From Thauera sp. (GTDB lineage Bacteria; Pseudomonadota; Gammaproteobacteria; Burkholderiales; Rhodocyclaceae), in contig JAFLDS010000012.1 of assembly GCA_017302295.1 (NCBI GenBank), forward strand, positions 33,532 through 97,531: DNA of 64,000 bases, given 5' to 3'. The notes under the pieces are model-generated. The model was not told the origin of the DNA. It did no database searches and saw only the letters and a list, made by a program, of their open reading frames with translations. This document shows positions 35,500 through 45,369 of the stretch, one piece after another; within the stretch, counting starts at the first letter, position 1, and every line of letters starts with the position of its first letter. The position numbers and the translations under genes are program-made.

Positions 35500-37404
35500 T
35501 CAGGGCGGACTGCAGCGAAACTGTCCGTGAAGGGTGGCGCAGGTCCGGTTGCGACCGGCCTGCTTGGCTTGGTACAGGGCATGATCTGCCGCATGCACCA
35601 GCGCGTCGGTGTCGGCCATCGCCGCTTCCTTGGTGGCCACGCCGATGCTGATGGAACACGTGATCACGCTGCCGCCGATGTCGATGCGGAGCGCCTCCAC
35701 CGTGCGGCGTAGCCGCTCCCCGGCCAGCAGCGCCGCCCTGACGTCGGACCCCTCGCAGATCATCAGGAACTCCTCGCCGCCGAGCCGGCAGACGCTTTCG
35801 TTCTTGCGTGCCGAACGCTGCAGGGTCAGGGCGACCTCGCGCAGTACGTGGTCGCCTGCGGCGTGCCCGTGGGTGTCGTTGACGCGTTTGAAATGGTCGA
35901 CGTCGAGCAGCAGGACCGACAGGGGGTGTGCCGAGCGGCTCGCTCCGCTCCAGGCTTTCGCGAGCGCATTCATGCCCGCACGCCGGTTCGGCAGGTTGGT
36001 GAGCAGGTCGGTCATTGCCGCGTGTTCGAGCCGGCGGTTGCTGATCGCCAACTCGGCGGTGAATTGCTTCAGTTGCGCCCGGTCCCGCTCCCAGGCCTCA
36101 AGCAGCTGCACGTAGTGCCAGGCCGCGCGAAGTCGCGCGCGCAGTGTGCGGATGTTGACCGGTTTGGTGAGGAAATCATCGACGCCCGCCTCGAAAGCCT
36201 CGGTGATCTCTTCCTCTGTCTCGCGGCCGGTCAGCATGATGAGGTACATGGCCTGTCCCCACTCGGTAGCGCGCAGGGCACGGGACAACTCGAGGCCGCT
36301 CATGCCGGGCATCGTCCAGTCGGTCATGACGATCTGCGGCAGTGCTTCCACCGCCACGGCGAGCGCTTCATGACCGTTGCTGGCGGAGATCACCGAGTGT
36401 CCAAGCACTTTGCCAAGGGCATTCTCCAGCGTGAAACGGGTGGCCGGGTCGTCGTCGACCAGCAGCACGCGCAGCGCCGCCAATTTGCCGCCGTTGGCTG
36501 GGCGGGGCGCATGCGCCGCCGACAGTTGCGCGAACGGCGGCAGGGCCGATGCCGGCACCTTCAGCAATTCGCCCCATTCCTGCCAGCGGCGGACGATGTC
36601 GTCGATCGCAGCGCCGAGTTCGTCCGCATCGAGGCCGATCCTGCCCCCGAGCAACAGCAATTCGGCGGTGCGGCCATTGCATTCGCGCTCTGGCGACACG
36701 CCGAGTTCGGCAATGCATTTGGCGAGATAGAACAGATGCGCGAGTTGGTCGGCGCGCGACCCGGGCAGAAAACCGGATCGGTCGGGCGCCTCGTGGTGAT
36801 GGATGGGCTCGATCAGCGCGTGCGGAATACCCCACTCGGCAAGGAGCGCGGCGGTGAGTTCGTTGTGGTTCGTCTCGAGGTGCCGCTGCTCCAGTTCGAC
36901 GAGCGGGTGTCCGTTCGCCTCTTCCCGCAGTACGCCTGCGTACTCCGACGGATACGCGGTTGCCAGCGCCAGGCGGCCGATGCGAGACAGCAGCCCGCAT
37001 GCGAACAGCTCGTCCGCGGCGCCGGCGCTGGTCATGACGCAGAGCTTCTGCATCGCCACCGCCGTCAGCAGCGACTGGGACCAGAAGGCTTGGTAGTCGA
37101 AGGCGAGACAGGGGCCGTCCTGATAGTGGTCGACCAACGAGAAGGCCATCGCGAGGTTGCGTACCGCGGTCAGGCCGAGGCGCAGGATCGCGTCGTTCAC
37201 CGAAGCAACGGGGCGCCCGCTCCCGCCTGCGACCGTATTGGCCTGCCGGATCAGGCGCCCGGTCAAGGCAGGATCGGTCTGCGCGATGCGGGCGATCTCG
37301 GCCGAGGTCGCATCGTCCTTGCGACAGGTCTCGAGTATCGCCAAGGCAACCCCCTTGGGGCTCGGGAGTTCGCCGCTGATGTCTATCTGTTCGAGTGTCT
37401 TCAT
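35500..37404 (-). CDS. HDOD - response receiver - GGDEF signalling protein
   Basis: A 634-residue three-domain regulator. Residues about 1-270 form an HDOD domain (ELPSPKGVALAILETCRKDD, DPALTGRLIRQAN, IHHHEAPD). A receiver domain follows (VLLVDDDPATRF), with phosphoacceptor D362 (MTDWTMPGMSG) and the conserved Lys in FLTKPVN. The GGDEF domain begins TDLLTNLPNRRAGM, has an active-type GGEEF at 542-546, and is expected to make cyclic di-GMP. The I-site position reads RKNE, not RxxD, so feedback inhibition is probably lost. No histidine kinase gene is adjacent. ATG 37404 is preferred over a start 16 codons upstream. Confidence 0.93.
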   Translation of the reverse strand: MKTLEQIDISGELPSPKGVALAILETCRKDDATSAEIARIAQTDPALTGRLIRQANTVAGGSGRPVASVNDAILRLGLTAVRNLAMAFSLVDHYQDGPCLAFDYQAFWSQSLLTAVAMQKLCVMTSAGAADELFACGLLSRIGRLALATAYPSEYAGVLREEANGHPLVELEQRHLETNHNELTAALLAEWGIPHALIEPIHHHEAPDRSGFLPGSRADQLAHLFYLAKCIAELGVSPERECNGRTAELLLLGGRIGLDADELGAAIDDIVRRWQEWGELLKVPASALPPFAQLSAAHAPRPANGGKLAALRVLLVDDDPATRFTLENALGKVLGHSVISASNGHEALAVAVEALPQIVMTDWTMPGMSGLELSRALRATEWGQAMYLIMLTGRETEEEITEAFEAGVDDFLTKPVNIRTLRARLRAAWHYVQLLEAWERDRAQLKQFTAELAISNRRLEHAAMTDLLTNLPNRRAGMNALAKAWSGASRSAHPLSVLLLDVDHFKRVNDTHGHAAGDHVLREVALTLQRSARKNESVCRLGGEEFLMICEGSDVRAALLAGERLRRTVEALRIDIGGSVITCSISIGVATKEAAMADTDALVHAADHALYQAKQAGRNRTCATLHGQFRCSPP

Positions 37405-37585
37405 GCGGGACAACCACCTGTCGGTCGGCTGCGCTGCGAATGTCGCACGCAAGCCATGTGCGCGCCCGACAGCTTACTGAAGCGCAGCCCTCATGTGGGC
37501 GGCACTATTGTGGGCACCATGCGCTCTCGCAGTCGATCCGCAGCCCCTTCCGCCCTGGTGAAGATCCGGAGTGCAGACCGCCCTG

Positions 37586-38419
37586 TCAGGCACCGAGTCC
37601 GAGGCGCCGGCAGATCTCGGACGTCGGCCCAGCCATGTTCATGCTGTAGAAATGGAGGCCGGGCGCGCCCTCGGCGATCAGCTTCTCGCACAATCGGGTG
37701 ACCACGTCGAGGCCGAAGGCCCGGATCGAGTCGGTGTCGTCGCCATAGCTTTCGAAGGTCTTGCGCATCCAGCGCGGGATCTCGGCGCCGCAGGCGTCCG
37801 AGAAGCGCGCCAGCTTGCTGAAGCTGCCGATCGGCATGATCCCGGGCACGACTGGGATGCCCACGCCCTGCCTGCGTGCTGCATCGACGAAGTTCAGATA
37901 GGCGTCGACGTTGTAGAAATACTGCGTGATGGCCGAATTGGCGCCGGCGTCGGCCTTGCGCTTGAACGCGGCGAGGTCGTCCTTGGGGCTTCTCGCCTGC
38001 GGGTGCCATTCAGGGTAGGCGGCAACTTCGATGTGGAAGTGGTTGCCGGTCTCGGCGCGGATGAATTCGACGAGTTCGTTGGCGTAGCGGAATTCGCCCG
38101 GGTCGACCACGCCCGAGGGCAGGTCGCCGCGCAAGGCGACGATGCGGCGGATGCCGGCGGCGCGGTACTCCTGCAGGATTTCGCGGATGCTGCTGCGGGT
38201 CGAGCCGACGCAGGACAGGTGGGGCGCGGCCTCGTGCCCCGCGGCGGCGATCTCCTTTACCGTGGAGAAAGTGCGCTCACGCGTGGAGCCGCCCGCGCCA
38301 TAGGTCACCGAAAAGAAGGCCGGCTTCAGCGCGGCGAGCTTGCACCGGGTCGCGCGCAGCTTTTCTGCGCCTTCCACGGTAGTGGGCGGGAAGAATTCGA
38401 TGGAGATTTCAGTGTTCAT
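37586..38419 (-). CDS. metF: 5,10-Methylenetetrahydrofolate reductase
   Basis: Flavoprotein of 277 residues reducing methylene-THF to methyl-THF, the methyl donor for methionine synthesis. Seen: ISIEFFPPTTVEGAEKL with the catalytic Glu, FFSVTYGAGGSTRERT, IVALRGDLPSG, and PGIMPIGSFSKL. The ATG overlaps the tlyA stop by four bases, so it is translationally coupled to tlyA. With ahcY and metK upstream it completes the activated-methyl cycle block. The SAH riboswitch ahead of ahcY could also influence this gene if transcription reads through. Confidence 0.96.
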   Translation of the reverse strand: MNTEISIEFFPPTTVEGAEKLRATRCKLAALKPAFFSVTYGAGGSTRERTFSTVKEIAAAGHEAAPHLSCVGSTRSSIREILQEYRAAGIRRIVALRGDLPSGVVDPGEFRYANELVEFIRAETGNHFHIEVAAYPEWHPQARSPKDDLAAFKRKADAGANSAITQYFYNVDAYLNFVDAARRQGVGIPVVPGIMPIGSFSKLARFSDACGAEIPRWMRKTFESYGDDTDSIRAFGLDVVTRLCEKLIAEGAPGLHFYSMNMAGPTSEICRRLGLGA

Positions 38420-39273
38420 GGTGTGTTCGGGTCGGTGTCGCCGCCCGGGGTGCGGATGGCGTGGAAAAAGAACTCGCGGTTGCCGTCGCCGCCGGTGATC
38501 GGCGAATCGAACCAGTCGAGGACGATCAGCCCGGCGGCGTGGGCGGCGGCGCGCAGGCGGGCTTCGACCTCCGCATACAACGATGCGTCGCGCACGATGC
38601 CGCCCTTGCCCAGGCCCCGCGGGCCGACTTCGAATTGCGGCTTCACGAGCGCCAGCACATGGCCGGCGGGCGACAGCAGTGCGGCCCACTGCGGTAGCAG
38701 CAGCGCCAGCGAGATGAAGCTGGCGTCGCACACCAGCAGGTCGAAGCCGTGCGGCGGGAAATGAGCGCCGAGGTCGGCCGAAGTGAGCTTGCGCGCGTTC
38801 AGCCCTTCGAGCGTGATGCAGCGGTGATCCTTGCGCAGGCGTGGATGCAGCTGGTCGTGACCGACCTCGACGCCGACCACCTGTTTTGCCCCGGCCTGCA
38901 GCAGGCAGTCGGTGAAGCCGCCGGTCGACTGACCGATGTCGAGGCAGTTCGCGCCGCGCACGTCCAGCCCGCTGCGCGCGAGCGCGCCTTCGAGCTTGAG
39001 CGCGCCGCGCGACACGAAGCGGTCGCTGTCGTCGGGGGTGACCGTCAGCGGCGCATCGGGCAGCAGTTCCAGCGCCGGCTTGGTGACGGCTTCGCCGTCG
39101 AGCCAGACGCGCCCGGCCTCGACCAGCGCCCGTGCCGCGGTGCGCGAGGGCGCCAGCCCCTGCGCGACCAGCACCTGGTCGACGCGCAGCAGGCCATGGC
39201 GGTCCACCGGGCCCTTGCCTTGCGCCGCTGGCCGCGGCTTGCCCTGGCGGGCGTGAAAGGAGTTCATGCTCAT
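38416..39273 (-). CDS. tlyA: TlyA family rRNA methyltransferase (hemolysin A homologue)
   Basis: A 285-residue protein with an N-terminal S4 RNA-binding domain (LLRVDQVLVAQGLAPSRTAARALVEAGRVWLDG, seen as LRVDQVLVAQGLAPSR) and a FtsJ-like SAM-dependent methyltransferase domain (NCLDIGQSTGGFTDCLLQAGAK). The family 2'-O-methylates ribosomal RNA. The first and third codons are both Met and either could start. Its place inside a methyl-cycle operon, between ahcY and metF, fits a SAM-consuming enzyme that yields SAH. Confidence 0.92.
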   Translation of the reverse strand: MSMNSFHARQGKPRPAAQGKGPVDRHGLLRVDQVLVAQGLAPSRTAARALVEAGRVWLDGEAVTKPALELLPDAPLTVTPDDSDRFVSRGALKLEGALARSGLDVRGANCLDIGQSTGGFTDCLLQAGAKQVVGVEVGHDQLHPRLRKDHRCITLEGLNARKLTSADLGAHFPPHGFDLLVCDASFISLALLLPQWAALLSPAGHVLALVKPQFEVGPRGLGKGGIVRDASLYAEVEARLRAAAHAAGLIVLDWFDSPITGGDGNREFFFHAIRTPGGDTDPNTP

Positions 39274-39300
39274 CGGCGTGGCGGCAGGCTTGGAGGTTCG

Positions 39301-39408
39301 TGTAGGAGCGGGCTCGACCGCGATCGAGGGTGCAAGGTCGCGGTCAAGCCCGCTCCTACGGCACAGCGTGCTGGCATCGGCCTGTAGGAGCGGGCCTGAC
39401 CGCGATCG
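39301..39408. repeat. REP-like inverted pair plus one extra unit
   Basis: Arms at 39301-39323 and 39337-39360 are inverted copies of the GTAGGAGCGGGC...GACCGCGA unit, and a third unit in the forward direction lies at 39383-39408 with a GGGCCTGACC variant core. They fill the gap between ahcY and tlyA and so sit inside the predicted transcript. Confidence 0.9.
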
Positions 39409-39422
39409 CAGGCCGGCGTCGA

Positions 39423-40832
<1,410 letters not shown>

Positions 40833-40921
40833 GTGATGCTCCGTGCTATGGCCGGGAGGGAGGGGGTACGGCAGCATGCTCACCCGACATCCCGAACCCG
40901 GCAGGGTTGAGAGGTAGTACC

Positions 40922-41025
40922 AGGTGAGCGCCGTTGAACAGCCCCGTCGGATTGCTGCGGGTGACGGGTTCCGAGCCTGGGGGCCGCTGCAGGGGGTGCA
41001 GCCGGCGCCTCGCAGCGCTCCTCGG
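40922..41025 (-). promoter_or_regulatory. S-adenosylhomocysteine (SAH) riboswitch
   Basis: On the minus strand, 90 bases upstream of ahcY, the sequence matches the SAH riboswitch consensus. CCGAGGAGCGCTGC (41012-41025) opens the aptamer. P1 forms between CCGAG (41021-41025) and CTCGG (40971-40975). P4 is CCCGTC (40963-40968) with GACGGG (40943-40948). The pseudoknot is GAGCGC (41015-41020) with GCGCTC (40926-40931), inside AACGGCGCTCACC. No terminator T-tract lies between the aptamer and ahcY, so control may act on translation. The family is an on-switch for SAH recycling. Confidence 0.93.
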
Positions 41026-41041
41026 GAAAAATTGAGACCAA

Positions 41042-41047
41042 ATTATA
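41042..41047 (-). promoter_or_regulatory. Probable -10 box for the ahcY transcript
   Basis: A perfect TATAAT on the minus strand, 16 bases before the riboswitch begins. No good -35 hexamer is found at 16-18 bases, because that position is occupied by an arm of the REP-like pair at 41063-41124. Confidence 0.6.
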
Positions 41048-41062
41048 GCCGGATGGTGCCCG

Positions 41063-41124
41063 GTCGCGGCCAGGTCCGCTCCTGCAGCGAGCGACCGCCC
41101 GTGCAGGAGCGGACCTGGCCGCGA
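41063..41124. repeat. REP-like inverted pair, GGACCTGG variant
   Basis: Arms at 41063-41086 and 41102-41124 are inverted repeats of GCAGGAGCGGACCTGGCCGC-type units. They lie between metK and the SAH riboswitch, directly upstream of the ahcY -10 box. Confidence 0.88.
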
Positions 41125-41144
41125 TGGTTCTGGCGAAGAAGGAT

Positions 41145-42311
41145 TTACAACCCCGCATCCGCGCGCAGCGCGGCCGCCTTGTCGGTCTGCTCCCACGAGA
41201 ACTCCGGCTCGTCACGGCCGAAGTGGCCGTAGGCGGCGGTCTTGGAGTAGATCGGGCGCAGCAGGTCCAGCGTCTGGATGATCGCCTTCGGGCGCAGGTC
41301 GAAGTGCTTTCCGACCAGGCCCACGATCTTCTCGTCGGAGATCTTGCCGGTGCCGAAGGTGTTCACCATCAGGCTCACCGGGCGTGCCACGCCGATCGCG
41401 TAGGCCACCTGCACCTCGCACTTGTCGGCCAGGCCGGCGGCGACGATGTTCTTCGCCACGTAGCGGCCGGCATACGCGGCCGAACGGTCGACCTTGGACG
41501 GATCCTTGCCCGAGAACGCACCGCCGCCGTGGTGGGCCGCGCCGCCGTAGGTGTCGACGATGATCTTGCGCCCGGTCAGGCCGCAGTCGCCGTGCGGGCC
41601 GCCGATGACGAAACGGCCGGTCGGGTTCACCAGGTAGCGCACCTTGCCCTGCATCAGTTCGGGCGGCAGGACCGGCTTGATGATTTCCTCGATCACGGCT
41701 TCGCTGATCTGCGCATGCGAAACCTCGGGATTGTGCTGCGTGGACACCACCACGGTGTCGATCGCCACCGGTTTGCCGTCCACGTATTTCACCGTCAGTT
41801 GGCTCTTGGCGTCGGGGCGCAGCCAGGGCAGGCGGCCGTCCTTACGTACTTCGGCCTGACGCTGCATGATGCGGTGCGCGTAGTAGATCGGCAGCGGCAT
41901 CAGGCTGGACGTTTCGTTGGTGGCGTAGCCGAACATCAGGCCCTGGTCGCCGGCGCCCTGGTCGAGGTCGAGGCCTTCGCCCTCGTTGACGCCCTGGGCG
42001 ATGTCCGGCGACTGGCGGTTGATCGCCGCCAGCACGGCGCAACTCTTGTAGTCGAAGCCGATGTCGGAGTTGTCGTAGCCGATGCGGCGGATGACTTCCT
42101 GCGCGATCTCGCGGTAGTTCGGGTGCGCGGTGGTCGTGATCTCGCCCGAGATCACGACGAGGCCGGTGGATACCAGCGTTTCGCAGGCGACGCGCGCCTT
42201 CGGATCTTCGGCCAGGATGGCGTCGAGCACGCCGTCGGAGACCTGGTCGGCGACTTTGTCCGGATGGCCTTCGGAAACGGATTCGGAGGTGAAGAGGTAG
42301 GTGTTGCTCAC
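41145..42311 (-). CDS. metK: S-adenosylmethionine synthetase
   Basis: Methionine adenosyltransferase of 388 residues, making SAM from methionine and ATP. Seen: [41 protein letters not shown] and the P-loop-like [19 protein letters not shown] ([14 protein letters not shown]). GTG at 42311 is preferred: it is preceded by GGAGCAG, and the protein then starts [10 protein letters not shown] as in homologues, whereas an ATG 12 codons upstream lies in the leader. The gene has a clear promoter and a leader of about 168 bases with competing hairpins (separate entries). Confidence 0.97.
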   Translation of the reverse strand: MSNTYLFTSESVSEGHPDKVADQVSDGVLDAILAEDPKARVACETLVSTGLVVISGEITTTAHPNYREIAQEVIRRIGYDNSDIGFDYKSCAVLAAINRQSPDIAQGVNEGEGLDLDQGAGDQGLMFGYATNETSSLMPLPIYYAHRIMQRQAEVRKDGRLPWLRPDAKSQLTVKYVDGKPVAIDTVVVSTQHNPEVSHAQISEAVIEEIIKPVLPPELMQGKVRYLVNPTGRFVIGGPHGDCGLTGRKIIVDTYGGAAHHGGGAFSGKDPSKVDRSAAYAGRYVAKNIVAAGLADKCEVQVAYAIGVARPVSLMVNTFGTGKISDEKIVGLVGKHFDLRPKAIIQTLDLLRPIYSKTAAYGHFGRDEPEFSWEQTDKAAALRADAGL

Positions 42312-42322
42312 GATGCTGCTCC

Positions 42323-42378
42323 AAAAAGGCGAAATCCCCATTCGCACTGGCCTTGCGTCGCGGCCGGCTCCGGGGATT
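42323..42378 (-). promoter_or_regulatory. Structured metK leader with competing hairpins, candidate riboswitch or attenuator
   Basis: On the minus strand AATCCCC (42372-42378) can pair with GGGGATT (42333-42339), enclosing a second stem of six pairs built on GGCC boxes (42347-42352 with 42362-42367). Alternatively GCGAA (42341-42345) pairs with TTCGC (42329-42333), followed by CTTTTT, a weak terminator-like hairpin. The two folds share bases 42333-42339 and are mutually exclusive. The metK ribosome-binding site follows at once. I cannot assign it to a known SAM or SAH aptamer family. Confidence 0.45.
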
Positions 42379-42485
42379 CCTTCGAGCAGCCGACGCTTTA
42401 GCAGAACTTGTTTTCCCGTTCGAAACGTACTGTCCCGCGGTGGCCGCCCTGCAAGTTGTCGAGTTAACTCAGCGGCTAAGTCATA

Positions 42486-42513
42486 ATTATAGGCAGCTCG
42501 CTCCGGAGGTCAA
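42486..42513 (-). promoter_or_regulatory. metK promoter
   Basis: On the minus strand TTGACC (42508-42513) and a perfect TATAAT (42486-42491) are spaced by 16 bases. Predicted transcription start is near 42479, giving a leader of about 168 bases. The -35 box overlaps the ribosome-binding site and start of the divergent acyltransferase gene. Confidence 0.8.
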
Positions 42514-43491
42514 ATGCTCCGGTCCGATAAGCGTGACTTCATGCAGAGCGACGTGATCGTCCAAACCCTGTTCCGCCTCCTTGCCCGTCTTCCCCTGCCT
42601 TGGCTGCACCGCATCGGTGGCTGGGCGGGCTGGATCACGTACGCGGCGTCGCCCACCTATCGCCGGCGCCTGCGGCAAAACCTCTTCAATGCCCTGGGTC
42701 GGGAGGACGAGCGCCTGTTGCGTGCGGCAATCGCCGAGACGGGCCGCCAGTTCATCGAGATCGCCTGGGTGTGGCTGCGGCCGGTCGAGGAGGTCATGAG
42801 CAGGGTGCGCGTCGAAGGTTGGGACCTGGTCGAGGCGGCGCAGGACGAGGGCGCCGGACTGCTATTCATCACCCCGCACCTGGGGTGCTTCGAGATCAAT
42901 GCGCAGTACATCGCCACCCGGGCGCCCATCACCGTGCTCTACCGGCCGCCGCGCAAGTCGGTGCTGGCGCCGCTGATGGAAAAAGGGCGCAACCGCCCGC
43001 AGCTGCGCGCGGCGCCGGCCGATCTGTCGGGCGTGAGGCAGCTGGTGAAGACGCTGCGTGGCCGCGGCGCGGTGGGCATGCTGCCCGACCAGGTGCCCGG
43101 TGCGGGCGAGGGCGTGTGGGCGCCCTTCTTCGGCCGCCCGGCGTGGACGATGACGCTGGCGGCACGCCTCGCCGAAGTGAAGGGCGTGCGTACGATCTAC
43201 TGCTGGGTCGAGCGCCTGCCGCGCGGCGAGGGCTTCGTGATGCGCCTGTCCGCGCCGACGCTGGTGCTGGAGGGCAGCCTCGAGGCACGCTGCGCCCTCA
43301 TCAATCGAGAGGTCGAACGCCTGATCATGCTGCGTCCCGAACAGTATCTGTGGGGCTACAACCGCTACAAGCAGCCGCGCTCGGCGCGGGCGGGAGAGGC
43401 GGGTGCGGGCGGGAAGGGGGGCGACTCGGTTTCGGCTGACGCCGCCGCCGGGGGACGTGGCGCCGAGGGCGGGAGCGGCGCAAACGCATGA
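42514..43491 (+). CDS. Lipid A late acyltransferase, LpxL/HtrB family (first of two)
   Basis: Inner-membrane acyltransferase of 325 residues that adds a secondary acyl chain to lipid A. The catalytic HX4E motif is H122-LGCF-E127 (TPHLGCFE). MLPDQVPG and WTMTLAARLAE follow as in the family, and an N-terminal hydrophobic stretch anchors it. A GGAGG sequence precedes ATG 42514; an ATG at 42541 is possible. The C-terminal 35 residues are Gly/Ala-rich and look disordered. The stop overlaps the next start by four bases, pairing it with a second acyltransferase. Confidence 0.92.
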   Translation: MLRSDKRDFMQSDVIVQTLFRLLARLPLPWLHRIGGWAGWITYAASPTYRRRLRQNLFNALGREDERLLRAAIAETGRQFIEIAWVWLRPVEEVMSRVRVEGWDLVEAAQDEGAGLLFITPHLGCFEINAQYIATRAPITVLYRPPRKSVLAPLMEKGRNRPQLRAAPADLSGVRQLVKTLRGRGAVGMLPDQVPGAGEGVWAPFFGRPAWTMTLAARLAEVKGVRTIYCWVERLPRGEGFVMRLSAPTLVLEGSLEARCALINREVERLIMLRPEQYLWGYNRYKQPRSARAGEAGAGGKGGDSVSADAAAGGRGAEGGSGANA

Positions 43492-44369
43492 GTCGCTTGA
43501 TGAGTCATCTCGCCGTCGGCCTGTTCTGGCTGCTGCATTTCCTGCCGCTTCCCATCCTGGCACGGCTGGGCCGAGGTTTCGGGATGTTGTTGTATCCCTT
43601 CGCGCGCTGGCGGCGCCATGTGGTGCAGACCAATCTGCGGCTGTGTTTTCCCGAGCTGGACGAGGCCGCCCGCCGCCGGCTGGCGCGCAGGCATTTCGCC
43701 TTGCTCGGGCGCAGCCTGTTCGAGCGCGGCCTGTTGTGGTGGGCCAGCGCCGAGCGGCTGAGGCGCACCGTCCGCATCGATGGCCTCGAACATCTGCGCC
43801 GCGCCCAGGACGAGGGGCGGGCGGTGATTCTGCTTGCGCCGCACTTCCTGGGGCTGGACATGGCGGGGACGCGGCTGACGCTCGAGATCAATGCGGTGAG
43901 CATTTATTCGCGGCAGAAGAATGAGGTCTTCGACCGCTGGCTCTACCACGGCCGCAGCCGTTTCGGCGACCAGCTCCTGCTGTCGCGCAGCGAGGGCGTG
44001 CGCAGCACGGTGAAGGCGATGAAGTCCGGGCGGCCGTTCTACTACCTGCCCGATCTCGACTATGGGCGCAGGGAGTCGATCTTCGTGCCCTTCTTCGGCA
44101 TTCCGGCGGCCACCATCTCGGGCCTGCCGCGCCTGGCGCGCCTGGCCGGCGCGGCGGTGCTGCCGTGCGTGGCGCGCATGCAGCCGGGCGGTGGCTGCGT
44201 GCTGGAGATCGGCGCGCCTTGGGAAGACTTTCCCGGTGAGCAGGTCGAGGCCGATGTGGCGCGCATGAACAGCTGGCTCGAGGGGGTGGTCCGCACGATG
44301 CCGGAGCAATACTACTGGGTGCATCGGCGCTTCAAGACGCGCCCCCGCGGCGAGCCCGGCTTCTATTGA
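43488..44369 (+). CDS. Lipid A late acyltransferase, LpxL/HtrB family (second of two)
   Basis: A 293-residue paralogue of the preceding gene. The catalytic motif reads H119-FLGL-D124, an HX4D form, where the first copy has HX4E. Other shared marks are YLPDLDYGRRESIFVPFFG (as PDLDYGRRESIFVPFFG) and the C-terminal MPEQYYWVHRRFKTRP. The ATGA overlap implies coupled production of both enzymes, which probably act one after the other on lipid A. Which position and chain length each prefers cannot be told. Confidence 0.92.
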   Translation: MSRLMSHLAVGLFWLLHFLPLPILARLGRGFGMLLYPFARWRRHVVQTNLRLCFPELDEAARRRLARRHFALLGRSLFERGLLWWASAERLRRTVRIDGLEHLRRAQDEGRAVILLAPHFLGLDMAGTRLTLEINAVSIYSRQKNEVFDRWLYHGRSRFGDQLLLSRSEGVRSTVKAMKSGRPFYYLPDLDYGRRESIFVPFFGIPAATISGLPRLARLAGAAVLPCVARMQPGGGCVLEIGAPWEDFPGEQVEADVARMNSWLEGVVRTMPEQYYWVHRRFKTRPRGEPGFY

Positions 44370-44484
44370 AGGCGTCCGCGGTGGACGCTGGTCGGTGCGC
44401 CGGGTGACAATCCGGGTGGGTTCTTTGCTGTAAGGCAAGCACCGGACGGCAAGCGTCCGATTCACAGTTTCTGGGCAGGCAACG

Positions 44485-45318
44485 ATGAAATTGCGCTTCA
44501 CCAAGATGCACGGCCTCGGCAACGACTTTGTCGTCATCGACGCCACGCGTGCGCCGGTCGAGCTCACTCCCGCGCGCGTCGCCGCCATCGCCGACCGGCA
44601 TTTCGGCGTCGGCTGCGACCAGCTGCTGGTGGTCGAGCCAGCGAGCCGGGCGGGCGTCGATTTCCGCTATCGCATCTTCAATGCCGATGGCGGCGAGGTC
44701 GAACAGTGCGGCAATGGCGCGCGCTGCTTTGTGCGCTTCGTTCACGACAAGAACCTCACCGACAAGCGCGAGATCCGCGTCGAGACCCGTTCCGGAGTCA
44801 TCGCGCCGCGTCTGCGCGACGACGGCCTGGTGACGGTGGATATGGGCGTGCCGGTGCTGAAGCCGGCCGATGTGCCCTTCGTGTCCGACTCCGACGCGGT
44901 GGTGCAGCCGCTCGAGGTGGGCGGCGAGACGGTGGCGATCACCGCGGTGTCGATGGGCAATCCGCATGCGGTCCAGGTCGTTGCCGACGTCGAAGCCGCG
45001 CCGGTCGTTGCGCAGGGCGCGCTGATCGAGCGTCATCCGCGCTTCCCGGCGCGAGTCAATGCCGGCTTCCTGCAGGTGCTCGATCCCCACCACATCCGGC
45101 TGCGTGTGTTCGAGCGCGGCGCCGGCGAAACCCTGGCCTGCGGCACCGGTGCCTGCGCCGCGGTGGTCGCCGGCATTCTGCGCGGACTGCTGGCGTCGCC
45201 GGTGCGAGTCGATACGCGCGGCGGAGCGCTGGAGGTCGCCTGGGCCGGCGAAGGCGCACCGGTGCTGATGACCGGCCCGGCGGTCACCGTATTCGACGGC
45301 GAGCTCGAACTCGCCTGA
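44485..45318 (+). CDS. dapF: Diaminopimelate epimerase
   Basis: Enzyme of 277 residues converting LL- to meso-diaminopimelate for lysine and peptidoglycan synthesis. The two catalytic cysteines are present: C75 in EQCGNGARC and C219 in ACGTGACA. The start [19 protein letters not shown] is the usual one. It is the first gene of dapF-DUF484-xerC, a gene order also kept in E. coli. Confidence 0.97.
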   Translation: MKLRFTKMHGLGNDFVVIDATRAPVELTPARVAAIADRHFGVGCDQLLVVEPASRAGVDFRYRIFNADGGEVEQCGNGARCFVRFVHDKNLTDKREIRVETRSGVIAPRLRDDGLVTVDMGVPVLKPADVPFVSDSDAVVQPLEVGGETVAITAVSMGNPHAVQVVADVEAAPVVAQGALIERHPRFPARVNAGFLQVLDPHHIRLRVFERGAGETLACGTGACAAVVAGILRGLLASPVRVDTRGGALEVAWAGEGAPVLMTGPAVTVFDGELELA

Positions 45319-45369
45319 TCCTTCCCGAAGTTGTGCCGGGTGCGATGCGCCCGACAGGAGCAGCCAGCG

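Noticed and set aside
42447-42478. A loop in the upper metK leader that recalls the SAM-II riboswitch.
   Set aside because: The similarity is limited to a few bases; the downstream pseudoknot partner of SAM-II was not found. Kept only as a lead inside the metK leader finding.
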